23,780 bases of DNA from Chara braunii (taxonomy: Eukaryota; Streptophyta; Charophyceae; Charales; Characeae), in NCBI GenBank assembly GCA_003427395.1, contig BFEA01000802.1, positions 311,443 to 335,222 of the forward strand. The letters run 5' to 3'. Under the pieces are notes generated by a model. The model was not told where the DNA came from. It saw nothing but the letters and a program-made list of their open reading frames with translations, and did not search any database. Positions 9,851 to 19,796 of this stretch are shown piece after piece. Each line of letters begins with the position of its first letter. The stretch's first letter is position 1. Both the position numbers and the translations under genes were made by a program.

Positions 9851-10872
9851 ATTTCCCTTGACGAGCACATTTCCTAAGTCCCCCAATTTATACTGGGGCC
9901 GCGGACCTGCATTCCCATTTCAGGTCTCGTAACTGGGGACCTGGCGGTTGTGGGCTAATTCGGTCATTCTCTATCTTTCTCGAGTCAATCTCGGATGAGC
10001 CCGCTCCATAAGCTCCAAATGACGTTTGCCTTTTCCTTGTCCGTTGCTCTTGTGGGACGTCGGCGGAGTGTTGTTTCATCATTTAGGCTCGGTACCGAGA
10101 TGCAAGCTAGGCTATTGGTTCGTAAATGAAACGGCGAAAGTCCCGTAGATTCATGTGGGGTTCCTCAATGTACAACCAATATATGATCCACAATATCAGG
10201 CCACGGTCGTGTGTCCCTAGCCGCGATATTCCGTCGGAGTGTCGTTTTGATGAACTAGTTGGCGTTTTCTACGAGACCGTTCGATTGAGACATATGGGGG
10301 GCAGTGTTACGAATACGGAATCCATGTATGACTAAATTCCTCATAACTTTCCCTCAAAACTCTGCTCAATTGTCTGTAAGTATTTCCTCGGTGTCCTGAT
10401 GCATTCCGAGGAAATGGTTAACATACCGCGTTATTTCCGCCGTCTGTCTAGTCTGATATGGGTAGGCCTCGATCCATTTTGAAAAGTAGTTAACGAACAC
10501 CAAGAGGATTGAATATTCATAGCTATTCCGCCCAGGGGGCACGACGATATCCGTCGTATCCATGCTAACCCTCTAAAACGGTCGTTCGACTTCAGTGGGC
10601 ATTATCGATCTAGGCGGCTGAATCGACGCCTTGTCAGTGGCGCAGACCTAACAATTTCGGACGATGAATTTAACATCGTCACGAATATTGGACCAATATC
10701 ATTCATTATTGTCAATTGTCGTCTCTGTAATCCGTACGGCAAAGTGAGCTGCAGTCTCTTCGTGTGCCGACTTAACCCAATCATACCTTACGAATGGATG
10801 GGGCACGACCATCCAAATCCCACGACCGTCGGTCTTCCGTTTTTCCAACCGTCCGCCGTTCCATCGATAGTC
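9851..10872 (-). pseudogene. Integrase of the gypsy element (H2C2, DDE core, C-terminal tail)
   Basis: Integrase inserts the cDNA into the genome. The zinc-binding domain is visible with His at about 10764 and 10746 and Cys at about 10653 and 10644, that is H-x5-H-x30-C-x2-C. The catalytic core follows with Asp in SMDTTDIV (about 10560), Asp in ILTDN (about 10374), then Glu in QSNGLVE (about 10269) 34 residues later, and TPHESTGLSPF (about 10160). After a frameshift near 10025 the tail reads KRHLELMERAH and YKLGDLGNVLVKG. In-frame stops lie at 10699 (TGA), 10648 (TAG), 10573 (TAG), 10366 (TGA), 10354 (TGA), 10255 (TAG), 10165 (TGA), 9971 (TAG), 9920 (TGA) and 9848 (TAG). All catalytic residues survive, but the protein cannot be made. 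Confidence 0.85.
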
Positions 10873-11304
10873 TCATGCCCTCTCATTAGCCCTTCTACGG
10901 TCCTCCTTGGTGAAGTCTCGGAGGGGGTTTCTGACCACTGTGGCTATTAGGACAACATTTGTCCATACCTCGGCCCTTCTAAACCTACGGGTCTTTTCTA
11001 AGCCCTCTGACATGGCTTCCAAAAAGCGGTCTTCCGTAGGACTTATGTCGGACCGGCACAAGGGACACATCCAGGCTTTGTCTGAGTTTCGATACCGAAT
11101 GCAAGAACCATGGGCCCTGGAGACACAGTGCTGACAATCTACCCATTCGACGTACCATTCCCCACTAGGATGCATAGGGACCAAGTAGACACGCGAGATT
11201 GCCTCGCTGAAGTAACAAAACCTGTCAGGCAAAGAGAGGAGAGACGAGGGCGAGAGGGGAGAAAGGGGGCCTCCAGAATTACCTCCACCACCAATTGTCA
11301 CGTG
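10873..11304 (-). pseudogene. PHD-like zinc-finger segment of Pol between RNase H and integrase
   Basis: This 142-codon block is in the same frame as the RT/RNase H upstream (separated by TGA 11305-11307) and the integrase downstream (TGA 10873-10875), so it belongs to Pol. It contains DCQHCVSRAHGSC and, 12 residues later, CPLC preceded by AWM. That is C-x2-C-x4-H-x2-C-x12-C-x2-C, the second half of a PHD finger (W-x-C-x2-C ending). Of the first Cys pair only the Cys in DRFCYF is present, 26 residues before, so zinc binding at that site may be lost. PHD fingers often read histone tails; a role in choosing insertion sites is conjecture. A degenerate RING or other zinc finger is an alternative. 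Confidence 0.55.
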
Positions 11305-12712
11305 TCACTTCTTAGTACGTGGAAGGATGGACACTTGTCCGTACTGCGGCCCACTGGCTAGTTCCGGTTCTGTCCACGGGATAATTTCTTCGCCCTTGGT
11401 AGCCTTGGTCGGTCGGTGCAGTCGTGTTAGCCCGTCCGATTTCCCGTACCTTTCCGTCTTCTGATGGACGATGTCGAAATCGTACTCCTGTAGCCGCACT
11501 GCCCAACGTCCAATCATGCCTGTGTAATTAGTGAGTCTCTTGAGAGCCAACAAGGGTTTGTGATCCGTAATGAGGAGGTACTTTTGTCCGTACATATACG
11601 AATGGAAGTGTTGAATCCCCCACACCACCGCGTAACATTCTCCTTGAGGTGCCGAATCGTTTCTCCTTTCGTCAGGTACTGTCCTGGACGCGTACTCAAT
11701 AACATGCTCACGGTCGTCTTTCCCCTTTTGCTCCAAAATAGCGGAGATTGCCTCCGGCTGCCAGTCCGTGATGAGAACAAATTGCTTCTCGGGGTCGAGC
11801 CAGATCAAAATAGGGGTCGTGGCCAAGGCTTCCTTCAATGTGGCAAAGGCCTGCTCGCACTCACCGTCCCACCTAAATGATTGGTCCTTTCGCAAGAGGT
11901 TCGTCAGGGGCCGTGCGATTGCCGCAAAACCATTGATAAATCGACGATAGTACAAGGTCAGTCCCAAGAAAGCTTGAACTTGTGTCAGCGACGTGAGTGT
12001 TGGAATGTCTCGAACTTCTGCGACTTTTCTCGAATCCGGCCGCAAGCTCCCTCGTGTCACCATGTACCCAAAGAACAAGATTTCCGACAGGAAAAACTCG
12101 CTCTTCTCCAGGGCGATTTTGAAGCCCGCATCTTGCAGCGCTCCAAGTGTCCATTCGATATGCTGCGCATGCCCGTGAAATGATTCCGAATACATCAGGA
12201 TGTCGTCCATATACACGATAACGCAAAAGTTCACCATTCCCTGTATCAGCTGAGTCTTGTTAACGAAATACTGGAAAGTCATGTTCATCGCTCTTCGAAA
12301 CGTAGCCGGAGCATTGCAAATGTCCATAGGACATCGAATCCATTTCCACGTTCCTTCGAACAGTACGAATGCCTTTTTTGGACGGTTTTCTTCCTTCAAC
12401 AATATGTGATGGAACCCATCGCAGATGTCGAACTTGCTAAAGTAGTTAGCATACCCAATTACATCCAGCAAATCATCAATCCGCGGGAGGGGATACACAT
12501 CTTCGATCGTGATATCATTCAGTTTCCGATAATCGATGCAAATGTGAATGGATCCGGTCTTTTTAGGGACTAAAACCACGGGGAAGGACCACGGTCTGGT
12601 AGCAGGCTCGATCCAACCATTGGCCTTGAATTCTTTGATCTGCTCCAGAGCGGTTCGTCTTTCAACTAACGAGTACCGGTATGATTTACAGTGAATCGGC
12701 AGGTGGGTATCA
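11305..12712 (-). pseudogene. Reverse transcriptase and RNase H of the gypsy element
   Basis: Copies element RNA into DNA and removes the RNA strand. The domain starts upstream of the longest open frame: from about 12695 the frame reads PIHCKSYRYS, IKEFKANGWIEPAT and PWSFPVVLVPKK, the usual entry to a gypsy RT. From 12579 onward 424 codons are open. They include motif A FDICDGFHH (Asp at residue 51), YMDD at residues 123-126 (about 12213-12202), thumb and connection, then RNase H with Asp272 (LITDWQ, where TDAS is usual), Glu314 (QGEC), Asp339 (ITDHKPL) and Asp382 (KSDGLTR). All catalytic acids are present. It is the best-preserved part of the element. A frameshift near 12700 separates it from the sequence before, and TGA at 11305 closes the frame. 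Confidence 0.93.
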
Positions 12713-13517
12713 GACTGTCAGTCCGAATCTCGTGCTGTATGAACAGGGATAGTCCTATATTTGTGTCCTCTGTACTAATCGCCCTTCGATATTCGGCTAG
12801 AATGTCTGCGATGAATTTGTGTATCTCGTCTGGTACATAGTCCGGCACATGCAGTTCGTAGTGGCAGTCTCGTATCGCCATAGGTAGTTGTTTTGTCCTA
12901 GCCGCGGGGTCCTTTTCGTGGGTGGGGATGAAATAAAGGAATGGTTGGATCGCCAGGAAAAGATCGTGGTAACCATTTGTGCTTCCTCTTCCCTGATTGC
13001 CACGTGTTTCTCAGGGGTGATACCATCTTCGATATCCTGGAGGTCCACGACCCTCTACTCGACTTTTAGTCCAATATCGAATGGGGCGAGGTCGTACAGC
13101 CCAGGGGGTTCCGGAGTCCGGTTTTTGTGCCTTCCTGTAGCATTCAGATTTCTTTTCCTCTGGTGAGCAACGAACTGGGAGCCTGGGAGGAATTCTTGAG
13201 ATATCGCAGAAGGACTGCATGTCCCGATATCTAGATAACAATGGGGTGGTTGCCTCGTATATGGTTCGAGGGGGTTCCCAAAAATCTGCCAACCGAGATA
13301 TCTGAACCAGCGGCTCTCCCATGATCAGTGCTCTGGTTCACTCCGCGTCCCTTGTGAAAACGAAGGTTTTCATCGCTTTCCGTTGAAGGGGGTAGCAGAC
13401 TCTTTATTGTGTTAGCTCGAGAATTTGAGGATCGGCATCTTCCTCGCTCTCAAATGTGGATGATGATAGTATGGGTTCGACGTCAGATTCGTCCGTGGAT
13501 TCTTCCCACCTTATCGT
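12713..13517 (-). pseudogene. Pol linker between protease and reverse transcriptase, multiply frameshifted
   Basis: Pieces of a protein are readable in three minus-strand frames: 13322-13011 (GEPLVQISRLADFWEPP, then SPEEKKSECYRKA), 13048-12950 (DLQDIEDGITPEKHVA) and 12881-12700 (PDYVPDEIHKFIADILAEY, then LFIQHEIRTDSLIP). The last joins the RT entry after a shift. At least three frame changes are needed to read through. The segment corresponds to the spacer and RT N-terminus of gypsy Pol, and no other domain is evident. Confidence 0.6.
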
Positions 13518-14205
13518 TCATAGGATTCCGTCGGTTTCCTGTCGTTGTCGCCCCGGCATCAAAGTCGACCAAAGGGTGAGGCACATTGGAATGGTGTGCG
13601 GTCTTCCTCCAGTGTTGCGGAGGACTACTGCTTGTCGTTCGAAATCCAGCGTGGCCCGCAAGGCTGTGAGGGCTGGTAATCCGATGAGGACATTGTACGT
13701 GGTCACATTTAGGACCACTACATCGCCCAAGGCGTGAACCTTACCTATTCGGAAGGCAATGTTCGCCATCCTCCCTGCGACTCGGATCTTACCTTCGTTG
13801 GCAGAAACGAAGTGATCGCCCTCCGCGGGAGGAATCACGTCTTTCCGCCGGCCGACCCTCTCGACTACCTGTAGGAAGATGGCGAGGACCGCGGCTCCAG
13901 AGTCAAGGACCACACTGTAGGGATTTCCCCAGACTTCCACGTTGCACTCCGCGGATCGCCACGGTAGGGCTTTGATCCGTAGAAAGTGATCTTTTTTTCG
14001 AATTAGGCCCATCCAGACAGGTATGGAGGTGCTTGGATCCTCCGGCTTAGGGTTTCTAGCGAGAGCTTTTCCTTTTGCGGCTGCCAATTTGGTGAAGGCA
14101 AATCACTTCCGGTTTGCCTTGCAGTGTTGTAGCATCCGGTCATTAGCCTGTTCCGAGATGGTCAACAGGTGTCCGATGGGCAAGGGGATGCGGTGATCCA
14201 AGACA
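13518..14205 (-). pseudogene. Aspartic protease of the gypsy element with gag-protease linker
   Basis: Cleaves the Gag-Pol polyprotein. The open frame runs from 14087 to 13518. The active site VVLDSGAAVLAIF has its Asp at residue 62 (about 13904), a DSGA version of the retropepsin D-T/S-G-A. About 70 residues later comes NVLIGLPAL, the usual hydrophobic-hydrophobic-Gly motif. Upstream in the same frame the linker reads VLDHRIPLPIGHLL and EQANDRMLQHC back to about 14200. It is interrupted by TGA at 14103-14105. The residues needed for catalysis are kept. Confidence 0.82.
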
Positions 14206-14328
14206 CGAACTATATTTAGCACATCGATTTCTCTCGTAACGAACTAGGGTCCCCGGATTCCATTTCCCTCAGGGAGGACCTCCGTTCTAAGACTTCGTCA
14301 TTGTCGGGGGCAGGTTGGACGACCCCTA
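14206..14328 (-). other. Gag to protease junction with broken frame
   Basis: The gag frame stops at 14329-14331 (TGA). A neighbouring minus-strand frame stays open (IGVVQPAPDNDEVLERRSS) before the protease linker begins, so a frameshift here is likelier than a designed gag-pol boundary. Confidence 0.45.
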
Positions 14329-15539
14329 TCATGCCAAGGCCTGGGTATCCCAACGACATGTATTGATGAGCGGGATGAGCTCCGCCGCTTCTTCCGTGAC
14401 TCCCGACGGGCTTGCACCGCTGTCGGTTTCTTCTACCATTGTGGCCACCCGCCCAGGTCCGTTAGCAATTGGTGCTGCAGCTGTTGGCGTGGTTCTTGTT
14501 GGTGTGAGACGGTGGGGACAGTCCCGGGCTATGTGCTCGGGTTGATGACACATGTAACAAACACTTACGTTAGTTGCCGTCACGCCCACTGCTAGAGCGG
14601 GGGCTGCGCCTTGCATCATTGGTGCTGCTCTAACTGCAATGGGGCACATCGATCTCATCAATGATTCGATCCGAGCATTGTGCTCACGTTGTTCCTTCTT
14701 ACTTTCTTGGATTAGGCTAACAAGTGTTTGAGTTAGTTCTAGTATCACATTTGATTTGCTAGGCCTTGCAGGGGTTTCCGGGGGAGGCAGGGGTGTGGCC
14801 ATAATCGGTAATCCTGAAGCCATGTCAGAAAACATTCTCTTGGCTGCAACCTGTTCTAGGTAAGTGACCGGACCGGAGACAAAACTCATATTCTCAAATT
14901 TGTTCTAGAGTGCGGCCAGCTCGGCTTTTCCTCTGGCGAGTTCCGAGGAGTCTCCATCTTTTGCGTGATCTTCACTTTCTAAAAACCTAGTCGCGCATTT
15001 CTGTTCCATTTCCTCTGCCCCGTCCATTATCTGTTGCATCGTATGATTGATGGGAGAAAATTGCTCTCGTAATTTCGCCCTCATCGCCCGACTACGAAGC
15101 TCATCGATAAATAGACCCCTCCCAGCATTTTCGTCCCTCTTGGATTTGACAAACAGTCTATAGAATCTACTGCGATATTCTGTGACAGACTCGAGGGGCT
15201 TTTGAACTCGGTCTTTAATCATAAAGAAGGCTTGTTCGGGGTGGATATAGTCGACCTGTTGAAGAAGTCCCGTTCAAAGGTCGGGAGATCTATCCAGGCG
15301 TAAGTGCTAAACCAGTGATGCACACCCCCTCCCAGTCTAGCGGGGATGTTAATCCGAGCTTCGTCGTTGTCATATTCTTGTGCACTTAAGGTAGCTAACC
15401 ATGCCCCAGCCACGTGGTGTGCAGGGTCGAAGAGATACAGATTAGGTGGAGCCGTGGGGGCGCGAGCTCGGACGGGTGGTGAGGGAACAGGGGCCCCGCC
15501 TACCTGTACATTAACATTTTGCGTTTGATTGGCGTTCAT
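14329..15539 (-). pseudogene. Gag of the gypsy element with CCHC zinc knuckle
   Basis: Structural capsid and nucleocapsid protein. The start ATG at 15539 follows the primer site by about 145 bases. The capsid part reads LYLFDPAHHVAGAWL and LGGGVHHWFSTYAW; after a one-base shift near 15250 it continues YIHPEQAFFMIKDRV and SVTEYRSRFYRLF, typical of retrotransposon gag. A TAG at 14905-14907 interrupts the same frame. The last part carries the zinc knuckle CYMCHQPEHIARDC (about 14559-14518), exactly C-x2-C-x4-H-x4-C, after a Lys/Glu-rich helix. The frame ends at 14329. Overall length is about 400 codons. Confidence 0.85.
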
Positions 15540-15684
15540 ATTGGCGGCCGACCGTCCGACCGATCGGTTTCTAAGTACTATAGGATCGTGTCGCGGCGCG
15601 TTCCGCTGTCTAGCCCGCCCTCTGTTTGCCAGATCGTACTGTGCGACTTATCTACACACTTCTCTTATAAGCTCGCCATGTGTC

Positions 15685-15697
15685 GGCTCCGATACCA
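15685..15697 (-). promoter_or_regulatory. Primer binding site, initiator-Met tRNA type
   Basis: The minus strand reads TGGTATCGGAGCC, one base different from TGGTATCAGAGCC, the well-known initiator-methionine tRNA site in plant LTR elements. It lies directly after the 5' LTR and before gag, the expected place for minus-strand priming. Confidence 0.85.
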
Positions 15698-18057
15698 ACC
15701 TCACGCCCAGCGTGACTTCGTGGTCGAAGTAGGATGGGGGCCTGAAAGTGCAGAAAAGGGGGTGTGCCAAGGAATTTAGGAAAGTAGGGGTGGAGTCCCA
15801 GGTCGGAACTGAGATTTCTTGTGGCAAGTTTTAGGGACAATGGTGCAAAATGGTGCGCACGGATCGTATCTAGCGTCTCAACCTTCGGGGAGGGGGCTAT
15901 GGCCTCTGCCAGTGGCGTCGCCTCGGTCGGTCCCTTGTCTGGTGAATTGACGGGACACCGTGGCGGTCGTGCTGCTGTCGGCGCCACTCGTAACAAGCTT
16001 CGGAATCTAACGGGGCGGGCCGTAAGCGGAGGCTGTGCAATCGCTGCTCAACTTCGGTTCGAGTTCGGCGGATAAATCTTGAAGCTTGGCATGTCTGACA
16101 CTGCTGGCAATCCTTGCACGGTGGGCTGGGCCAATAGCGAGCTATGGAATTCCACGGTACCACTGTAAGCTGGTGATATGGAAGGAGGACGTGAAGGGAG
16201 GGAAACAGGTAGTAATAACGATGAAGCCCGGGGATATGTACTATTGAGTATTGTCCGTATCTAGGTAGTCTGGGCCCCTAGGGCCACGGGATATAGCCCA
16301 GTGGAAATCCCCCGCTCACAGTCGGTCGTTCTTTGTCAGACAGGGGAATTCCGGGTTTCTCAAGTTTGCCCGTCGTCTGAGTTATTCACCTTCCCAGTAC
16401 TCACGGTACTCCGGATCCCTCAGTCTTTCACGATCGGTGATCCAAAACGGACTTTCGTCGACTATATCTGGCTAATGAATTCAATTTCCCGCATCCTTTC
16501 CATAAATTCGGGGTCAGCTCATGCAGACGCGCACGTACGCCCGACTAAGATTTTCAAGATCGTGGTCGTACATGAGCGTGCGCCCGAGCGGCGGTGAATC
16601 AGGCTCGGGTTCCCTGTGCCGTGATAGCGACCGTATCCTACATGCAACTATCCTACTCATGCTATGTACGGTGAGATCCAAATGTTTCATTCATGTCCAT
16701 ACCATTCACGTGACGAAAAAGAGAAAAAAAAGGGGGAAGGACAATCAACATCTCACAATGTTCTTGGCGGCTTTGTGACGGTCAAGGACTAACAAGAAAA
16801 ACCAGACATCCATAGCAGGTGCTTTCGATCAGATGCAGATGGAGAATAGAATTAGATAAGCATCGCAAAACAAGATCGGGAATCCAAAAAGATCATTAAT
16901 AAAGAAGAGTTCACACCCATTCATGCATACATACGAGGCAAAGCAGCAAAAAAAATTCAAGACGATTTACAAGGAAGGGTAAAAAAAGGCCGCGACGGAA
17001 ATCGGCTATAGTAGAAGCCAACATTATACAGATGAGAAAAAGAAAGAACCTCATCCCACACTCACAACTCCTTTCTCTCTCTCTGCTCCACATTCCCAAT
17101 ACAGGTAGTCTGTCGCCTCGCATCAACAAAGAGTTGTCACCCCGCTTGGTTTCGAGCATGCAAGCCAGGTTCGCCCGTGCGCCATAGTCCATCGCGGCCC
17201 CTCACGATCCCGCATACCCGACACCATCTCGTCGGATCGCCCAACTCTCGCACTCACTCACCTTCCAAACTTGCTTGTTAGCCGACCCTCACTGATCACG
17301 CTAACCTCGAAATTCTTACAGAGTGAACTAATCGTGCTTGCAAAATTTGTAGCATGCATGCGTGCGCGAAAGGTACGGGATTAAGCCCATGTGGACAAGA
17401 GGAAAAGAGAGGAAGTGCCTACGTCTGCATGGCCAAGCCGCGGCGTGGGGGTCGTAGCCACACTCCACGCATCGATCCGATCATGCAGGCGCTCTTGCCA
17501 ATTAGAACAGTGAAATCAAGAAGGAAGAAGAATACAGTTACAATCGCGCCCACCAAAAACGACAGTTACACAAAATTAAGAGCGCGACCCAGTCAGAGCC
17601 CTGTTCCCAGCGCTGCAAGATGCGCGCAAGTGCGACGAAACAAAAGTCAGAGTATCTAAATTCCTAGCCTAAGTCCTAATTGCAAAAGGAAATTCCGAAA
17701 AAGCAGAGGAGAAAAATAATTCCGCGAGCCCGTGGGGGCTGGACATTAGTTGAAAATTTGAAAACGATATTCCCGCGTGATGATCGTGCCCAAACTCCCA
17801 GTGCTCATAGCAGAACAAGAAAGAAGCTATGGCATAGTGATTTCTCGCGCTCGCCAAGGTGCCGCTACCCAACTGCTGGCATGGGAGCTTCCTGACACCG
17901 ATCCGACAACTCCCATCAAAAAATGAAAAGAAACGAGGACAGTTGTACAATTTGCCCGCCCGACCCATCTTCCCACAGCTCACCCATTCGACCTGTCGTA
18001 TTTCCCCAAGCAGCTTCGCGCAAAAAATCACACGTTTTCATAAAATAGTTCGTCACA
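15698..18057 (-). repeat. 5' LTR of the gypsy element
   Basis: On the minus strand it starts TGTGACGAACTA at 18057 and runs 2,360 bp to the primer site. It aligns with 4657-6948 from about 15809 on. Its last ~110 bp (15698-15808) are instead shared with the fragments at 4330-4452 and 8263-8464. The expected terminus TGTGACGCCCC (plus-strand view), intact at 8254, is missing here: the primer site joins straight onto ACCTCACGCCC. The LTR should carry the element's promoter and poly(A) signal, but I could not place either with confidence. Confidence 0.88.
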
Positions 18058-18160
18058 ATACCGGTTTCCCAAACAAGTGTGGGACCCCACTGCCCGGCGG
18101 CCTGGAAATTTTTGGGCCAAATTTGTCCGTACATTCCGTGAATGTACAGCTCCCAGCCTT
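18058..18160 (-). pseudogene. Possible receptor-kinase fragment beside the LTR
   Basis: Nineteen bases here (about 18119-18138) are identical to part of the receptor kinase near 1074-1092. On the minus strand both encode ECTDKF, the segment just before the Gly-rich loop. After a one-base frame change this copy continues PKNFQAAGQWGP, which resembles a degenerate Gly-rich loop. The evidence is short and the fragment ends at the LTR edge, so chance is possible. Confidence 0.25.
18129..18147. repeat. Perfect 8-bp palindrome with 3-bp centre
   Basis: gtacattc, then cgt, then gaatgtac. A related gaatgtacggtgg is found at about 23719 beyond the LINE. Confidence 0.8.
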
Positions 18161-18610
18161 TAAAATTGGTTCATTGGAAAGTCCTTCAAGGGACTCACCG
18201 TGAGGACCCGAATTTGGACAGTGCCCTAGAGTCCGGGCGGACAAAATCCTTTGGACGCCCTGTCTTGTAGTTCTATCAGTACGTCTGGTAGTGAACTCAC
18301 GAATTTGCGAGGTGGACAGTGGACAATAAGTGGAGCTATGTCGCATTTTCCACTGTCCGCTGTACAGATGGCAAGGAATGATTTGTACTTGCTGTTTGAA
18401 CCGAATAAAACTGCCGGCTTGCAAGCCACAACGCGCTGCTTGAACTACAGTGCGCCAAGGTCAAACCTCGTGACTACTGGTCTTAGGACGATGTGTGCAG
18501 ATGTCTGTGCAGGATCCTGCGAAAGAAAGCCCTGCTGATAGACACATGGGACATCAAGCAATGACACCCCTTGTGAGTGATTCTCCTCAGACAGTACACA
18601 CGGCTGACAC
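18161..18610. other. Spacer or LINE 5' leader with inverted repeat
   Basis: No coding domain is recognised. ggacagtgga at 18314-18323 is matched by its reverse complement tccactgtcc at 18349-18358, a 10-bp stem with a 25-bp loop. The region may be the LINE 5' UTR or the pre-insertion site; the true 5' end of the LINE could not be fixed. Confidence 0.5.
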
Positions 18611-19796
18611 ATGACCGACTTGGAAACACTATACTGTAGAAACTCTGCTTGGAAACAATGTGTTAGAACGACCGACCTAGACCTCCGTTCTATTAACGTG
18701 AACGGTCTGGCAACCAACAACCCATTAAAATGCCAGGCCATTTGGGACCAACTTAGGAAGGTAGGAGGGAGACGTTGGCCAGATGTAATATGCGTGCAAG
18801 AAACTCACCTGGAGGATAAGCCAGAACACGACAGAGCTCACAAGAAGGTCTGGCCTCATCTGGCGATAAAGGCCCACGCCCGCTGGCCTGGATCAGCGGG
18901 GGTAACAATTTGGATACCCCCGGACTCATGGTTCGAGATGGTCCATTGGGCGACAAACGAGGAGGAGGGACGGTTGGTATCCGTACTGGGAATGTTAGAA
19001 CTTGAACTGCTATGTATCTTGTGCATATACTCCCCTAATACCGTTAGTGAAAGAAAAACCTTTTTGGCTAACTTAGCGGCGCGTGTACCGGAGGGCATCC
19101 CGCTGATCATTGCAGGGGACTTCAATGCCGCCCCTGAAAGAAGGTGCGACAGATGGAACCCTCAGGGATCCCCCGCCTTTGCGGCAGGAGAAGATGAGCA
19201 AATGATTGCCGACCTATGCAAAAACCTCGCGGTCTTTCACACCTTCCGCCGCCTGCACCCCACGGACCGGACATTTTCTTGCGTTAGGGACAACGATCCG
19301 GCTAGGCTGTCCAAGTCACGGATTGATCTTGTTCTGGTCTCCAATGACCTGGAAGGCGCTCTCCGATGGGCTGCCATTCTCCCACGAAGCCCGCATCCGG
19401 GACTGAACCATAAAACATGCGGAATAATACTCACCATGAGGAAAAGACCGGATCAAGGCCCGGGATTTTTTAAGCTCAATACCTCACTCCTCAAAGATCA
19501 ACAATTTAGATCAATGATTCAACATGAATGGCAGTTTTGGCGTCAACAGAAAACTCATTTTGATTCGTACTCTACGTGGTTCAACAACGGCCTAAGTTTT
19601 TTGGCTAGAAAATGCAAATAATTTTCGAAAGCTAAAGCGACTCTGAGACAACAACAGGAATTTGCCACCCACGAGGAACTTCTGAGCCTGGAACACCAGA
19701 AAGATTCACACCTTCTTAGCGCACACATCCAAGAAGTGAAGGCCAAATTTCTTCAATACACAACATAGATGGCAGGGTATTAGGATACGAGGAAAA
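18611..19796 (+). pseudogene. LINE ORF2, endonuclease domain
   Basis: Nicks target DNA to prime reverse transcription. The 336-codon frame shows all hallmarks of the exonuclease-endonuclease-phosphatase fold: SINVNGL (Asn at 29/31), VQETH (Glu64), IYSPN (Tyr140), AGDFNA (Asp170, Asn172), SRIDLVLVS (Asp239) and GLNHKT (His267). The frame meets TAA at 19619-19621, then continues in the same frame (FSKAKATLRQQQEF, HEELLSLEHQKDSH) as a coiled, charged linker to about 19765. There a one-base shift leads to RWQGIRIRGKMAKF, the usual sequence before the RT. The endonuclease itself seems complete. Confidence 0.9.

Larger units (their letters stand above)
4657..18057 (-). mobile_element. Ty3/gypsy LTR retrotransposon, degenerate, ~13.4 kb
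   Basis: Two direct copies of a ~2.3-kb sequence flank a minus-strand set of gag, protease, RT/RNase H and integrase remnants. The order gag-PR-RT-RH-IN is that of Ty3/gypsy elements. The right copy is the 5' LTR and the left copy the 3' LTR. A primer binding site follows the 5' LTR, and a G-rich tract precedes the 3' LTR. The coding part carries at least 14 in-frame stops and several frameshifts, so the copy is not autonomous. LTR divergence of about 8 percent over a 310-base sample (hand count, mostly transitions) implies an old insertion. The target-site duplication cannot be recovered because the end of the 3' LTR is missing. Confidence 0.9.

Noticed and set aside
11307-11323. 17-bp identity with 21581-21597 (acttcttagtacgtgga)
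   Set aside because: It falls in coding sequence of both elements in different sense, with no similarity around it; probably chance.
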